Below, piece after piece: positions 1 through 13,929 of a stretch of DNA of 64,000 bases. The notes below the pieces were generated by a model that worked only from the letters and a program-made list of their open reading frames with translations, was not told where the DNA came from and did not search any database. Every line of letters begins with the position of its first letter. Position 1 is the first letter of the stretch. A program made the position numbers and the translations under genes. Source of the DNA: Cryphonectria parasitica EP155 (taxonomy: Eukaryota > Ascomycota > Sordariomycetes > Diaporthales > Cryphonectriaceae); assembly GCF_011745365.1 (NCBI RefSeq), contig NW_024468915.1:226653-290652 (forward strand). The letters run 5' to 3'.

Positions 1-1388
1 AATTAAGATATTTATATAAAATATAATTAATTATTTCTTAAAATAAAGTTAGAGTATTTATTAAATTAAAAAGCATAATTAAATACTTATAATATCTATA
101 ATATATTCTAAAAATAATTTTTCATTTCTCTTTTTCTTTTATTCTAATTAGATTATAAGCTTTTTTAAAATTTAGAGCTATAAATTATTATATTTCTTAT
201 AATCTATTTTATAGCTTCTTAATAAATAATAATAAATATTAATTCTTAATTATAATATTATTAAATTATTTATAATTAATATATAGCTTAAGCTTATTAT
301 TCTTTTTAAATATAAATAGAATAGAATATTCTATTAATAATTATAATAATTATATATATTTCTTCTTAAAATTCTTATTAAGATATTTTCTAAGTATTTC
401 AAATTATATTTTATTTAATTTATAGATAAGAAAAAACTTGGATTATTTTTCTTTTTATAGTAGAATCTTATAATTATATAAGCTATATTCGAATAATTCT
501 GTATTTAATTCTTTTTGAAATAATTTCTTAAACTTATAATATTCTTATAATATACTTATAAATATTAATTCTAATTTATATTCTATTTCTACTATTTAAA
601 GAAATAATAAATATTATTAGATATTCTTTCTTTTTTATATTATATAAAGAATTATTATTTTCTTTCTTTTATTTAATTACTATTTATTAATTTAAGCTAA
701 AACAATTTCTTTATAATATAATTTCTACTTCTTATTCTATCTTATAATATATTATTCTAATATAAATTAATTATCTTATATTAATACTTATATTTTTATT
801 TCTATAATCTATAAGAATTCTAGCATAATAATAATATTCTTTCTGCTAAATTCTTCTCTTTCTATTATTAGCTTTACTAATTTGAAAATATATATAAATT
901 TATTTAAAGCTTCTTTTCTTAAATATTCTTTAATAATTAAATTTAATTTTATATTATTAATTATAATTATTCTATTAAATATAGCTTATTTTCAAGAAAT
1001 TTAACTAATAGTTTAATTAATTTGAAAATTATGCTATCTAAGCTAAGAAATGCTTAAAATTAATTTATATTCTGCTATATTTGTAATATTAAAAGCAATA
1101 AATATTATATAATTTTAAATTAAGATTAGTAAATAATTAGTTTTTATATTAATTATATCTTAATTATATATAATAGTTTATTCTTTTATAATAAGAAGAT
1201 TATAAGTTTCTTTCTTCTAATACTAATTAATATATACTTTATTAATAATTCTGAGAAATATAAAGTTTTCTTAAGTATTATTATTTAATAAAGCTTTATA
1301 TTTGTTTCTATAAATATAAGTATCAAGTTTTATATATGCTTTATTTCTGCTATATATAGTATATAGAAATCTTTAAGCTCTAATTATT
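1..1388 (-). mobile_element. G1' Gypsy element, left fragment (RT to protease)
   Basis: This stretch aligns base for base, apart from transitions, with about 21,050-22,436 of the complete G1 element, and so covers the end of reverse transcriptase through the aspartic protease on the minus strand. It stops exactly where the G2 LTR begins at 1,389 and resumes at 28,458 on the far side of G2. The G1 element is therefore present twice in the window, and this copy was split by the G2 insertion. The 3' part of the copy lies before position 1. TSD base pairs TTATT are at 1,384-1,388. Confidence 0.85.
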
Positions 1389-1698
1389 TGTCAGAGTAAA
1401 AAGGGCACACAAGTGAGGTGAAGGGGTGTGAGCTGCTCCCAAGCTGCTCTGTTAATACTTCCATTCAAAGGAACTACTGAACTTATCTCCCTTCTCCTCT
1501 TTTTTGCTATTGAACCTGTTATTCCTCTTTCCCTTATATATACAATTAGCTTAAACTAAATGGAATGATAATAGCCTAATAGCTATGCAGTATTGTACAA
1601 GAATGCTGCTTCGGAGCAAAGCTCTTGCAGCAGCTCTGAATCGCTATCAGAGATCGCAAGAGCTACCTATTTCCTTTATGCGCATATAAGCTTTGATA
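1389..1698 (-). repeat. G2 3' LTR (310 bp)
   Basis: It matches 28,148-28,457 over its full length, but with many C-to-T and G-to-A changes. Read on the minus strand it contains a TATATATAA-like TATA box (plus-strand 1,536-1,545 region), which gives the element's direction. The left flank is the TSD TTATT. Confidence 0.85.
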
Positions 1699-1950
1699 GA
1701 ATCCTTCTTCTTCCAGATTTCTATTCCCAGAAACTATATGCCCAAGCTATTCTTGTATAGATCTACAGATCTCTTTATACTTATCAATAATCCTTTTATT
1801 AGTTAATTCTTATTATTGAAATGCTTTGCTCTAGAGAGCTAAGTTTCCCTTTGCTAGTAAATTATATAATATTGTAAAGATTGCTTTAGTACTAGTGCAG
1901 CGCAGATGCAGCATAGTTACGAAGACTGTATAGCTTAGCATAGTTATTCA
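1699..1950. other. G2 internal segment next to the 3' LTR
   Basis: This 252-bp piece lies between the G2 3' LTR and the G3 insertion. In uninterrupted G2 it would continue at 14,252. I see no coding sequence in it. Confidence 0.5.
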
Positions 1951-2272
1951 TATTGAACCAGAACTAGGGCGCCGTCGCCCTCGAAAGAAAAAGGGACAAA
2001 CAGCTGCTGAAGCAATGAGCAAGGGCTCATGCAACCCAAGCGTGCCTATACAGATGAGGACAGCAAACTAAGGCCACACGGGCGCAAGAACAGGGTGAAA
2101 AACCTGTCTTAGATCTGTCCAAAGGATTCAAAATTGAAAAGAAGAGAAAGAATGCTTCATTGTTGCTTATAGCTAAAGAATTTGAAAAGTGAGTAGTATT
2201 CTTTATATGTATAAGGATCCTTGATTTACTGTACTTCACATTCTACGGACTACCATTCTGGCTATTACAACA
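1951..2272 (-). repeat. G3 3' LTR (322 bp)
   Basis: It aligns end to end with 13,930-14,251. It contains an apparent reading frame on the minus strand (2,027-2,239) that is shared with the other LTR. I read that frame as LTR sequence, not a gene. A TATA-like CATATAAAG lies on the minus strand near 2,196-2,204. Confidence 0.8.
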
Positions 2273-2285
2273 GTTCTCCCCCAGC
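2273..2285 (-). other. Polypurine tract of G3
   Basis: On the minus strand the sequence immediately before the 3' LTR reads GCTGGGGGAGAAC, a good plus-strand primer site for an LTR retrotransposon. It supports the minus orientation of G3. Confidence 0.6.
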
Positions 2286-5200
2286 AACTTTCTTTCAAAG
2301 TTGCAACAAGTCTAATGGTATGCTAGATCTGATCAGAGGGAGATGAAGCAAAGAAATAAAGAATTTATTGCAAATTGCTAAAGAAAATACTGCAAACTAA
2401 ACTATTCTTTCAATTCAATCTTTATGCTTTTCTCTATTATTTAAGCTATTATTTAAATCAATGCAGAAATATTAGTATTTATCTTTAGTTTATTTGTAAT
2501 ATAGGTATAATCTGAATAGATCTTAATACTGATCTCTTCTCTATTTCTATCTGCTCTTAAACTCTGCTTAAGCAGTAGCAGCAGCAGCAGTTCTCTCCTG
2601 ATTCTGCATTCTTATTCAACAGATTCTTTCATAGTTCGTTTCATATATATTCATCTTAATAGCATAATCAAATCCTATTCAGTTCGGAGAATCTACTGAG
2701 AGCCTAATAGAATTAAGATTATGAAGCTTATTTTATAGAAGTATATAAAGCTTCTAAGATCTATTAGGAAAACTGAAAAGCATGATATTGCTGCTTCTCA
2801 GTTTCTGATATAATAGAGCTTCAGTAGCATATTTAGGCCTAGCTGTTTGCTGCATTAACAGATTGATTATTAGTTCTGAACTGATAAGCATTTCTTAAGG
2901 TGAAGAGGAGTAAGAATTGGTAGAAGTTCCGGATGGGAGTTAACTTAATTCTGAGCTGATACTACATTCTCTTAATAAATGCAAGATTGAGCTAGCTGGA
3001 GCTGTGCTTTCTCGGGATTATTGTTTTAATGAAACTAGGCTAGATATTCTACTTGCTCTGAAATTCTCTAGAGCAAAGGCTGATATGTTTCTTCTTATTC
3101 TATTGAGATTGCTTTTAATAAATAGTTTAAGCAAATCTGCAACTCTTCTTATAAAGAAGGTAATATTCAGCTTGTAGATTATATTCAGTATTCTACTAGC
3201 TTTTATTTGTATAGCTTTGTATTCTTGAAGTAAGATACTTTTTCTTAATAGCTAATTAGAATATCGCATATAGTTGCTGTATTCCAGCTTATAGAAGAAA
3301 GCTTAGCAATACAAGCTTGTTATAGCTATCTTCGCACCCTATTCTTCTACATTTTGTACAATCTCTTTATAATTAAGATAGAAAGCTTGCTTTTAGTCTG
3401 AATAGCTATTAGATGATTAATAGAAATTAGTAGATTTCAGAATTTGAAGATGAAATAGTTCGATTGTATAGAGCAGAGCTGCATTCGAATTATTATCCAG
3501 TAGCGTAATTGGAATATTTTCAAAATCTCAATTCTAATTAGCTCCAGCATTTCTAAGCTGATTGTTCAGATAGTGCTTGCTTGTATAAGCTAGTAGGATA
3601 TTGCTGAATTTGTATATAGCAATATAAAATCCTTTTTCAATCTTTATATCAAGCTAAAATAGAATATAAGCTGAAATTGCTATATTGATTGAAAGAAGAA
3701 CTTATAAGCGCTTCTATCTAGCTTTATATCTAAGCAGATTCTGCTTATTAAGAATATTAGAAGAGCTAGATAAATAAGCTATTAATAGAATACAAAGGCA
3801 TTCTATCAAGAATACATTTTGTTGATTATATTAAGCATAATAACGAAAAGCAGCTATAGCATGCTGCAAACTAATATCTTGAGAAACTTCTATATCTAAG
3901 AATCCAATTAGATTATAGATATTGAGAAGATATTTGGAAGGATTAGCGCTGAAGATTGTAAGCAAGTATAACTTGCAAGAAGATAACTCTGGAAAGTACT
4001 TCTCAACAAATTCTGCTGCTAGATGATTTTCTTCATTCCTTAGACTGAAATAGAGCGGATAATTCTTGATTATTTCAGTTGAGTATAGCGCTCTGGAAAA
4101 GATAGTTTGAAAGCAGTAGATCTTGATTATTCAATTTCCTTAGCTATACTGAATAAATAGGAATAAAGAGTACTTGAATTCAGCTATTGCTGCTAAGTTG
4201 AAAGGAAAGTGAAAAGGGAAGAATAGCTTTGTTGGAAGATGAGTAATTGCAAGAGAAGTTTGTAAAGATATAAAATTAAGGAACTAAGAGAGTATTAACT
4301 AAGAAAGAAAAGTAGAGAAGAATGCAGCTTTAGCTAGAGAATCTATTAAGAAAAATGATATTATATAAGCAGAGCAGTTAATAATTTGCTTTAATATTAG
4401 TATATAGGTTTGAAGTAGTATTAATAAGGAAGAAAAAGAATATATATATGCTCGAGAAAGATAGTTGTAAAGAGATTAAAGAAGGAAGAAGAATAGCTAG
4501 CTGCAAGTATAGATAAAATAGCTAATTTATCTTATTTAGCAACTATTCAAGTAATTTACTGCTTTCTATTTATTATAAAGCAAACAGCTTTACTTTTAGC
4601 TAAATAGAAGCTATTTAGTAATAAACTAGATAGAAGATATAATAATTCAGTTAAATGTATTTATTATCTATTATTATCTTATTAATCTTTAGCAAACTGT
4701 TCAATAATCTCTCTCTCAGTTTATCTTGCTTTTCAATTTATTCTTTGTATAATAACTTCTCCTTCTATTAATCTTCTCTTGCTTAGCTCTGCAATATACT
4801 TAAGATATCTCGAATTGTTACTGATGCTGTTTTCTTTTTGCAAATAAATATTATTTCTCAAAAAATTAATAAGATCTAAATCTGATTTTCTTTTTCAGTT
4901 TCTCCTCCTTAGAGCAGCAACTATTACTAGCTTAAGAATGTTTATATTAACTTTCTTAATATTACAGACTTTAATATTATTAAGGGAGATCTTAGCTTGA
5001 TATATGCTTCTTGAAATATCTAAAGCGATATTATATTTTGGAATAACTTACTGCTAAGCTCTAGCTTTGCTGCTTATTTTGCAAAGCTGAATAATAAGAA
5101 TTCTATCAAACTGAATCCTATTGTAGTATATAAAGCTGGTTGGAAGCTCTTTAGCAAGTATCTTATCTGCATCTTCTTCTGCTCTGAGCGAGTAAATTCT

Positions 5201-6300
5201 CTTCTTGTTCAGTTCTATAGTTAGCATAACTTAGTTTCTTGCAATTACTGCTTCTATTAATATACTACTGCTTGCATGCTTATATAGAGATAGCAGATTA
5301 ATATTAATTAGCTTTTTCTAAAATATATCTTAATAGAAAGCTTCTTCAATAGGAAGTATAGCAATTGCATTTATTATATAGAATCTGAGTATAACTATAC
5401 TAAAAACTTCTCTTATATTAAAGAATATAGTATATAAATAAGATTTCTATTCTAATATTCTTGATTAGATTTGAGCATATACTAATTATTATTCTTCTTA
5501 CAGTATTAGTACTTGTTTTATCAACTCAGCTCTTAATATATAATCAAGATAGATTCTTAAGTTAACTTTAATGCTAATATTGAGTATATTATTAAAGCTT
5601 AATATAAGCTTATATAGAATAAAAGTATTATATATAATCAGATTAAATAGATTCTTCTTATATTAAGGAAATAGTATTTATAAAATATTATAAGTTTTAT
5701 AACTAACTATGATTGCAATGTTTAAGAAGATTACTGCTAACTTTATTTATACAGATTAGCAAGAAGAGTACTGCTTCTTCTGCTTTCAAGAAGGGAGTAT
5801 CTGAGTTTGAGCAGGCAGCTTTACAATCTATATCTTGTAGCAAGAATAAAAGCAAGGGCAAGGCTGTAGTAGGATCTTGTATTGAGAAATGAGCTAAGTT
5901 TATTTAATTTTAAGATTCTTCTTCTGTTTTTAATAACAATTCTTTAGCGGATAATACGGATAATATAGATCTGAATAGAATAAGGAGAAAGCTATCGAAT
6001 AATATTTACAGATATTCTAATAATGAGAATAATATATAAAAGTAAGAAGTTTCCATAGATTGCAATGTTTCTTTAGCGCTCTGCATTTTTTATACATTGC
6101 ATTCTAATATACTGCAATTTTTGAATAACGAAAATAGCTTCAGAGCTGGTTAATATGCTCTGTACTGAATGCTTTGAAATTTTCAGATGGGTTTATGGTA
6201 TTCTGTGGCGAGTAGTAGCAGATGGTATTTTGTTTCTTCTTCTTTAGCAAAATACATAAGATAGAATAGAAAAAATGAAAAGAAAATGTATTTTGTAAAT
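2286..6300. other. G3 extra region between pol and 3' LTR, unidentified
   Basis: About 4 kb separates the integrase side of pol from the 3' LTR, far more than a Gypsy element needs. The long quasi-open stretches here are on the plus strand, antisense to pol. Examples are about 2,930-3,130 and 5,755-5,930, where TAA/TAG/TGA fall at positions that transition mutation of CAA/CAG/CGA would explain. I do not recognise a protein. It could be extra cargo, an older nested element, or chance. Confidence 0.35.
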
Positions 6301-7930
6301 AAAAAGAAAATATAAATAGAAAGAAATTAATCTTTCTTATAAGCTAGGAATGCTGATTTAGTTAGAATTGGTATAAATATTTTATTTCTATCTGCTTTCT
6401 TCTATTCTTACCTTTTCTTCTCTGCTGCTTATATAAAATATTTATTATTACTAACTCTATTTCCATTCTTAGCATTATTATCTGCTTTAATTGCTAGATT
6501 AATAATCTCTGAATTAGAACTGGTTTAGCTAAGCATAGGATTATGCTTAATAATATCTGAAATCCAGAATATAGCATTATTGCTTAAATCTGCTTTCTGA
6601 ATTTCAAGAATATTATTATCTAGTTCTTCTTGCTAGGAAGTTCTTATTGAATCTAGCTTTTCTGCTAATAATTAGCTAGATTAAAGCTTAATATCTTCTT
6701 CTCAGAGTATAAGCATCTTGAGTTCTCAAATACTATTCATATTCTATATGAACTTTTTGAGATTAATAGCTAAATATATACTTTTTAGCAGAATTTCATC
6801 TATAATCTTAAGCTTATAAGCATATTTATCTAGGATCTAAGCAATTAGATATAAATTCTTTCACTTATAAGAGATCTTAGCATTGCATAAATAGCTTATT
6901 TTCCGAATATAATTATAAATAAGCATAAGATTTTCAATATTCAGTTAAGATTTTTATATCAGATTCTGTATTTAACTTTTAACTATAATCTTTTAATAGT
7001 ATATCTGAATAGCTTCAATTACCTTCTGCACATTCTCTTTCTTAGCTACAATCATTCTTAACTATATTTCAAATGCTTTCTGAAAGAATTAGTTTTCAAT
7101 CTATATAAGAACTCTTTATATTAAGATTTTAGTTTTAATTAGAATAAGCAGCTCTCAACTAAAAATCAAATAGAAGGAGCTATATCTATGCAACTAGCAG
7201 ATTATAATTCTTTTAGTAAAGAGTACAAGTTTCAAATACTATTTCCATTTCCAGAGTTAAGCATTAGCTAGCTTAGCAAGAGCACTTGCTAAGAAAAGAT
7301 AATTAGCTTCTACTTGTTCTTAAGCATAGAGATTATAACTAGAAATCTGAATAAGCAGAATCTCAAGAGCTCTAATGATCTTAGCTATCTCAGCTTTGTT
7401 TTCTAATTCTCTATTAACAGTAATTTTGAAAGAGCATTCAAATACAAGAATGATCTCTTTCAAAATAAACTTTCTCATTTCTGCAGCTATAGCTTTCTTA
7501 AGAAGTCTTACAAGCATATAGCTAATCAGATTATAGCAAGCTTCTATAAGATATTTATAACTGCTATTCTCAGCTATATATTGAATATTAATGCTGATTT
7601 TCGTAAAGAATTGATTTGAAAGAGTTAAAATTACTTCTTTCTTCTATATTTTTGAATTGAACTTTATATACTTCTTGCAATCCGAGATAGCATTAGCTAT
7701 ATCTATTTAGAGATCTTTCCAGTAGTAGAGTTGCTTAATATAAGCTATTATAGAATCTCAGTCTCAATATTCAAACTTAGTATAATATTCTCTAATGATT
7801 TAGCAATGAAGATTAGAATTATCTACTACTTATTAGTATAGAAGTTTTATATTAGTACAGCGCTATAAAGCTTGATTAAGTACTTAATGCTTTAATATCT
7901 CTATTATAAAGTTCTTATAATCCCTTTTGA
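6300..7930 (-). pseudogene. G3 integrase relic
   Basis: On the minus strand, 7,320-7,517 encodes a piece that matches the integrase catalytic core. The segment from FECSFKITVNRELENKAEI to QISSYNLYA corresponds to the family pattern around the second Asp (V-D-G-G-x-E-N-K) and the ISAYHPQANG block. The catalytic Asp is replaced (VNRE) and the frame ends at a stop right after the Tyr-Asn-Leu-Tyr-Ala block. The neighbouring sequence is AT-rich with stops in all frames. The limits are approximate. Confidence 0.6.
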
Positions 7931-9600
7931 AGAGTTTTAATAGAATGATTCTATAGCATAGAAACTCTATATACTATTTCAACTATTCCATTCACTGAAG
8001 AATTGAATTTAGCAGTAATACTAGATTAGCTTTATCTAAGTTTATGCTATTAAGCTAAGCATTATACTAGTTCTCGATATTGCTATCTTCATTTTCCTTA
8101 GATAGCATTGAATATAGAAATCAAGAAAGAGCATTAGCTACAGAATTCTTTAATCCGGGAATATATTTAATAATAAAATCGAATATTTTGATTATTGCTA
8201 TTTATCTGTTCAGAAGAGTACTGAATATATTATTCATTTCTTTATTAAATTGATTTATTAGAATATAAATATTAATTTTCAGAATGAAATAGCAACTATA
8301 GAAATGCTGCTAAAGAAACTATAAAGCATAAAGAATAATATAATACTCTCTCTTAGTAGTATTGTATTTCTATACTGCAATTATTCAGATTTCGCTAATA
8401 AAATATGCTAATTTTCATTTATTCTCTATTATCTGCATTAGTATAGCACTTTAGCTTAATAAGCTTATATTTATTATAAGAATAATCTCTTTAGTATCAA
8501 TGCTATAATCAATTAAAATAATAACTGAATAAGATATGAGTATTTGAACAAGTATAACAACAGCTTTTTTCTATTTCTTCTCCTATCTCTATATAGTATC
8601 TTTCTTAAGAAGATTGTAAAATAATTAAGCAATAATTGCAAAGTTCCAAATCCAAGCTACATAATAAATAATCAATTCGATGAAAGAGCAAATATTCTTA
8701 ATATTCTTGCATTCTATTTAAGCTAGAAGCTTTTTCATCTTTCTGTTCTAAGATTATTATTTGCTAGAATTAATAATATAATCAACTATATTAACTTTTA
8801 CTTAGCATTATTCTAACTTAAATGCTAAGATTGTAGCTTCAGCTAGCTCTATATTTACAAGAATCTTATTAAGATTTCCAATATACTTAGTAATATATCT
8901 ATATACTTCAGAAAAGCTCGGAATCTTTTCATTCTTATAGATTATTATAGAATTATAAATAGGAATGTTATTAAGAAAAGGCTAGCATATATAAGAAATA
9001 AGATTATATAGAAATCTGATTATTATTCTTATAAACTGAGTAATAAAGTTAGTAGCATTCTAGAATAGAATATATATTCTGAACAAGCTTAAAAGCATTA
9101 AAAAGATTATTATATCTCTGCTATTAGAATGCAATTGTACTTAATTATATCTGGAAAAGAAATCAAGCAATAAAAGAATCTTGTATATAGCAAACTTCTC
9201 CGAGAATTCATCTAAAGTAAGCAGTATAAAAGCATTCTTAAAGCTATACTTATTATACTTTTAAATATTATTAATTAGATATAAGCTACTATTCTTTTTG
9301 ATAATAAGAAACTAGTTATTTCTATATAATATATAGCTTTTCTTAATAATCTTCTGCTTAATATATTATTTCAGAAGCTTTATTAGCTTTAGCTTAAGAG
9401 TATTAGAGATTGGAATATATCTTGCTTGAAAGATTTTGTAGAATATAGTTCTGATTTCTTATAAGAAAGCTATTTTCTCAATAATCTTTCCAATCTTAGT
9501 AAAATTCTATGCAAGAGCTTTGATTCTATTTCTTAATATATATTTGAATATTTTCTTCTCAGCTTTAGAAAACTCTTTATAATTTTTCTCTTATATAGTA
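7931..9600 (-). pseudogene. G3 reverse transcriptase and RNase H relic
   Basis: Read on the minus strand, the RT catalytic block is visible near 8,965-8,990 as PFLNNIPI, corresponding to the PFLDDIG/P form of YxDD found in some fungal Gypsy elements. Downstream, the RNase H block at about 8,338-8,400 reads SEIWIIAVWKYNTTKREY, close to the family pattern SGIW...ERNYDATKREC. Both catalytic Asp residues of the RT pair are changed to Asn. Many stops interrupt the frame. Confidence 0.6.
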
Positions 9601-12600
9601 GCTTACTAATCAGATCTTAAATGCTAATTAGAATTTAGATTGCTGAACTTGAATTCAATTTACTCATTATATTTAGTAAGCTTTGTAGATTGCTAAGCTT
9701 ATTTCATCTTCTTAATCTTAGCAGGCTTTCATCTGATTATTCCTTCCGATACTGAACTATCAGGCTGAGAATTATTAATTAGCTTAACTTTCTTGTTTTT
9801 AAGCTTATAAAGAGTATTAATCAGATTTAAGATATCTTTTCTTTTCTTTCTTATACAATGTAGCTAGCATGAATAGCGCTGGCTGCTGTATATTCTATAC
9901 AAGCAAAACTCTCGGATTGCTCCTTTCTTATTCACTATAAAGCAACTCTCCTTCAACTTTCTTCCCATCAATTCCATTATTAACTCATTTATAATAGCTG
10001 CAATATCTTATTCAGATATAAATATCACAGCTATATCTCTCTTCTCCAACAATACTCACTCTAGAACAACTTCTCTGCTAATAGCTCTGCATTTCTTAGA
10101 ATAGCTGCTAGCACTTAGTTTTTTGGTATAGTTCTATATAAACCTTTCCCTTTAAGAAGTTTCTAATTGCTGATTATAATAATTAGTTATACTTCTCCAA
10201 AAGTAAAGCTTATATAGAGAAATCCAGAGATAAAGTAATTAAAGAAAAGCTTAGTCTGCATTATAAACAGCATTTCTAATAGCATAGGATAATTTAGCAA
10301 TATTAATCTATTGTTAATAATATAGAATATTACTTATTTAGAAAAGCTATTATAGAAAATATTGGTTTTAAGAACTCTAATAAGCATTATATCTGATTTA
10401 TTATATATATATAAGATAATATTTGATATTAGTATATAAGATAAGCGCATACTCGAATACAGAAAGAGAGCTATTAAGCTTATTTCAGCATCTATATTCA
10501 GTATTGCTTATATAGATTCATTCTCTTTATTTTCCAGCTGCAGAGAAATGTATACTACCAGAGCAATACTTCTATCTCAAATGCTGCTAAGAGCAGTTAT
10601 AAAAGCTGTTACAAGAAGAAATAAGAATTTGTTAAAAGCTTGAATCATATTAATAGTAAGCTTAATATAGCTAAATTCAGCAACAAGAAACAAAGCTTGA
10701 ACTGCAAGTAGTTAAGCTAATCTCGAAAGATATTTAGTAATATTCCGAATATTAATAATCTGATTATTAATAAGCTCTTCAGATTAGAAAAGCATCAAGA
10801 TTCCGGATTTATGCTGCAATAAATTAGCTAATCCAGCAATATCTGCTTTATATAGATCCAAGCTAGTTTGATTATTGAGATTAACAACTTTTCAAGCTCT
10901 AGAGCTAACTTTTTAAAAACTATAAATCAGATAAGCTTCTCATTCTAATAATATAACTATTATCTTCTAGCTTGAAATCTTTAACAAGTAGTTTAGGAAT
11001 TGATTTAGAAGCTTATTACTAATAGCTTGAATTATTAGCTCTTTATTCAAACTGTTGAATTGCTTATTAGATTCTTCCAGTTCAATATTCCCGAAATATA
11101 TAGAAATCTTAATAGTTCTCATACTTGCATCTTCTTCAATCTCACTATCATCATATTCAGCCTTTCTAATACAGCACTTCTTTGCTTTATCTGCATTTAT
11201 CTGAGCTTGAATAAGCTCAATACTTATAGTATTAATACTAGAAAGCTTTGATAAATATAATTCAGCTTAAGCTGAAGTAAAATATAACTTCTCTATTTAA
11301 ATCTCGCTAGCATTACTAAAAATCTCAATATTATTAATTCTATATTAATTATTACATCTGAAAATAAGATTAATCTCTTTTTATAATATCTTATTCTTAG
11401 CTATTTCAGAATCTCTATACTATTTCTTATTCTCTTAAATTAAGCTAATATATTGAAAGATTCAAGAATTCTCAATACTTTTCAGCTGCTAATTCTTACA
11501 AAGACTGAGAATTAGATGGATTATACCGCTTTTAGAATTATCTTAAGCAAATATAATCTAGCTATATAATACTAATTTTAATCTAAAATCTAGAAACTCT
11601 AAGCAATTGCTAAGATGCTATTCTAGCTTTGCTAATGCTAGAATATAGCAAATGCTACAGTTCATAATAATATGGAGTTCTATGCACTTATAAGCTCTAT
11701 AAAACTTCAATCTACAGCTATAGCATCTGCACAGAATTCCATCCTTCTTCAGAATTTTATTAATCTTCATTTGCTATACTTCAGAGTACTACTTACTCTT
11801 ATTCTTCAAACTTGTATAAATAATATCTATCTGCAAGGAATTTGTATTTCTCTGGAAAGAATTTCTTGCAGAAACAGTTTGGGAATATCTGATTAGTTAT
11901 GAGATCTTCTGTAAAGCTTTAGTTTAATTATATAAGATATTCTGTATCTATTTGAAAGTATTAGTTTGCAGCTTTAAGAATTTTGCTATTGTAATTTAGT
12001 TAATGCGGAATTGCTCTATTATTGAAGCTAACTAATTGTATTCTTAATTATTCTTCTAAGCAGATTTAGCTTTCAAAATCTGCTTAGTTAGTTCAGGCTA
12101 AGCTTGCTAATTATAAGTTAATTATTAAAGCGATTAATAGTATAATAGCTTTACTGCTTATTCTAATAGATTTATCAGTTAACTAAGAGTATTATGCATC
12201 AGATGTAGAACAGAAATAAGCTATATCTAGTTAAGAACTAGTTGAGATGAAAGCATAAAAGAATCTTGGAATTAAGCTTATTAATAAAGTTGAAAATTAG
12301 TAGTACTGGAAGCAAGTTAGTCTTGAATCTTCTTCTGGAATACTTTATAATAAACTTCCAACAGCTTTTCCATAAGATAAAGCTACTTCTTGTTACTAAT
12401 GCTTTCAGCAGTAATACTATAATTAGCTTGAAAGTGCTTGATTCAAATTGAAGAGAGCTTTATCTATACTTCTGCTACAAATTAACTATCTCTGATCTTA
12501 AGATGAGTAAGAGCATTATTATAATTCATAATAAATGATTAGAAGCTAGCAGCATTGATAATGAAATGATTATTAATAATATTCAGGCGCTTCTGCTCGA

Positions 12601-13929
12601 AAGTATATATCTGAAAATAGTTTCAAGAGCAATAAGCAATTAATAGTTGCTTCTTCTATTCATCTCAAGTTTTAGTACTTATAATGAATCTTTTTACTTC
12701 TCTAACAATAATTGTATCTGCATAGAAGCTTTTTATAAAATTGAATACTTGAGTATTATCAATCCCTTTAATCTAATACTACTAGTTAAATCGCTTCAGC
12801 TATAAAGAGATTTCTATATAAGCAAACAATATCAATTTATTACTAGCAAGCTTACTGTAAGAAAGAAATCTAAAGTTCTAATTATAGTAGTTATTAGCTA
12901 GATGATTAGCTGAACTGAGTATCTAATTGGAAGAGCTCTCAGATGTGAAAGCTATCTTCTCTTTTGGTTATTGCTTCCTCTGATATTTCTTTATCTTTCT
13001 GATTCAAAATCCTTGAGTTGAGAGCGCTATAGCTGGAATGCCTTCCATATCCTGCAGAAAACAATACTATAGAGATTAAGAAAATTCAGATGCTTGAAGA
13101 AGATTCAGTTTGTAAGTAGAGCGTATATAAGATCTATTTTGTAATGAATAACAAGAGATTGAGTTAGCTATTCTGTACTGTACTAGAATCTTCTTTATTA
13201 ATTATTCTGCTAATCAATGAAAGCATTTTTGATTAGATATAAGGTATTGATTAAAATTTAATATTGGATAATATTATTATAATTCTTAATCTCTATTTCT
13301 TATATGCATTAATAGTTTCTTATCTTTATCTCTCTATATTCTTTGCTTTTAAGATAATGCAGCTAGCAAGCTTTTGATTCAAAGAATTAATATAGCTAAA
13401 TGTATTCAGATAAAGCATACTGATTGAATTATTATAAGAAATATAGATCTTATTAATTATACTACTTTTCTTTGCAGAGTACTATCTATTAAAAGCATCC
13501 TACTCTGTAATTTAATTATAAACTTACATTCAATATAATTAAACTTTCCGCTGCAGCTTATACAGATCTAAGCTGTATCAGCTTCTATATAGGATTGTTA
13601 ATTGATATGAAAAAAAGGAATTCGTTTCTTTGTAATATTAGCTTGCAGGCTTAATATATCGTTTACCAGCTTATAATCAGAACTCATACCACTTCTTCTC
13701 TGTTCATCCATCTTCTCTCTACAAAAGATCTCAAGCATAACTCAGAGTTCAGATATGATGCACAGCCTATTATATAAGCATAATAAATAAAGAAAATAAA
13801 AGAGCTTAGCAGAGAAAAAGAATGTATTCATTCATAGAATAAACTTGCTGCTCTTACTAATTCTCACAAACTGTAATGCAAACAGCTCTAAGCTACCAGC
13901 CTAAATAGCTAAATCCATACTCACTGTAT
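9601..13929. other. G3 5' internal region (presumed protease and gag)
   Basis: By position this should hold protease and gag of G3, but I could not read a diagnostic motif. Short plus-strand frames at 11,060-11,251, 11,672-11,896 and 12,266-12,451 have AT-driven composition and no recognisable content, so I do not call them genes. Confidence 0.35.

Noticed and set aside
2027..2239. 70-codon frame that recurs at 14,006-14,218
   Set aside because: Its conservation in two places comes from being inside the paired G3 LTRs, not from a gene family.
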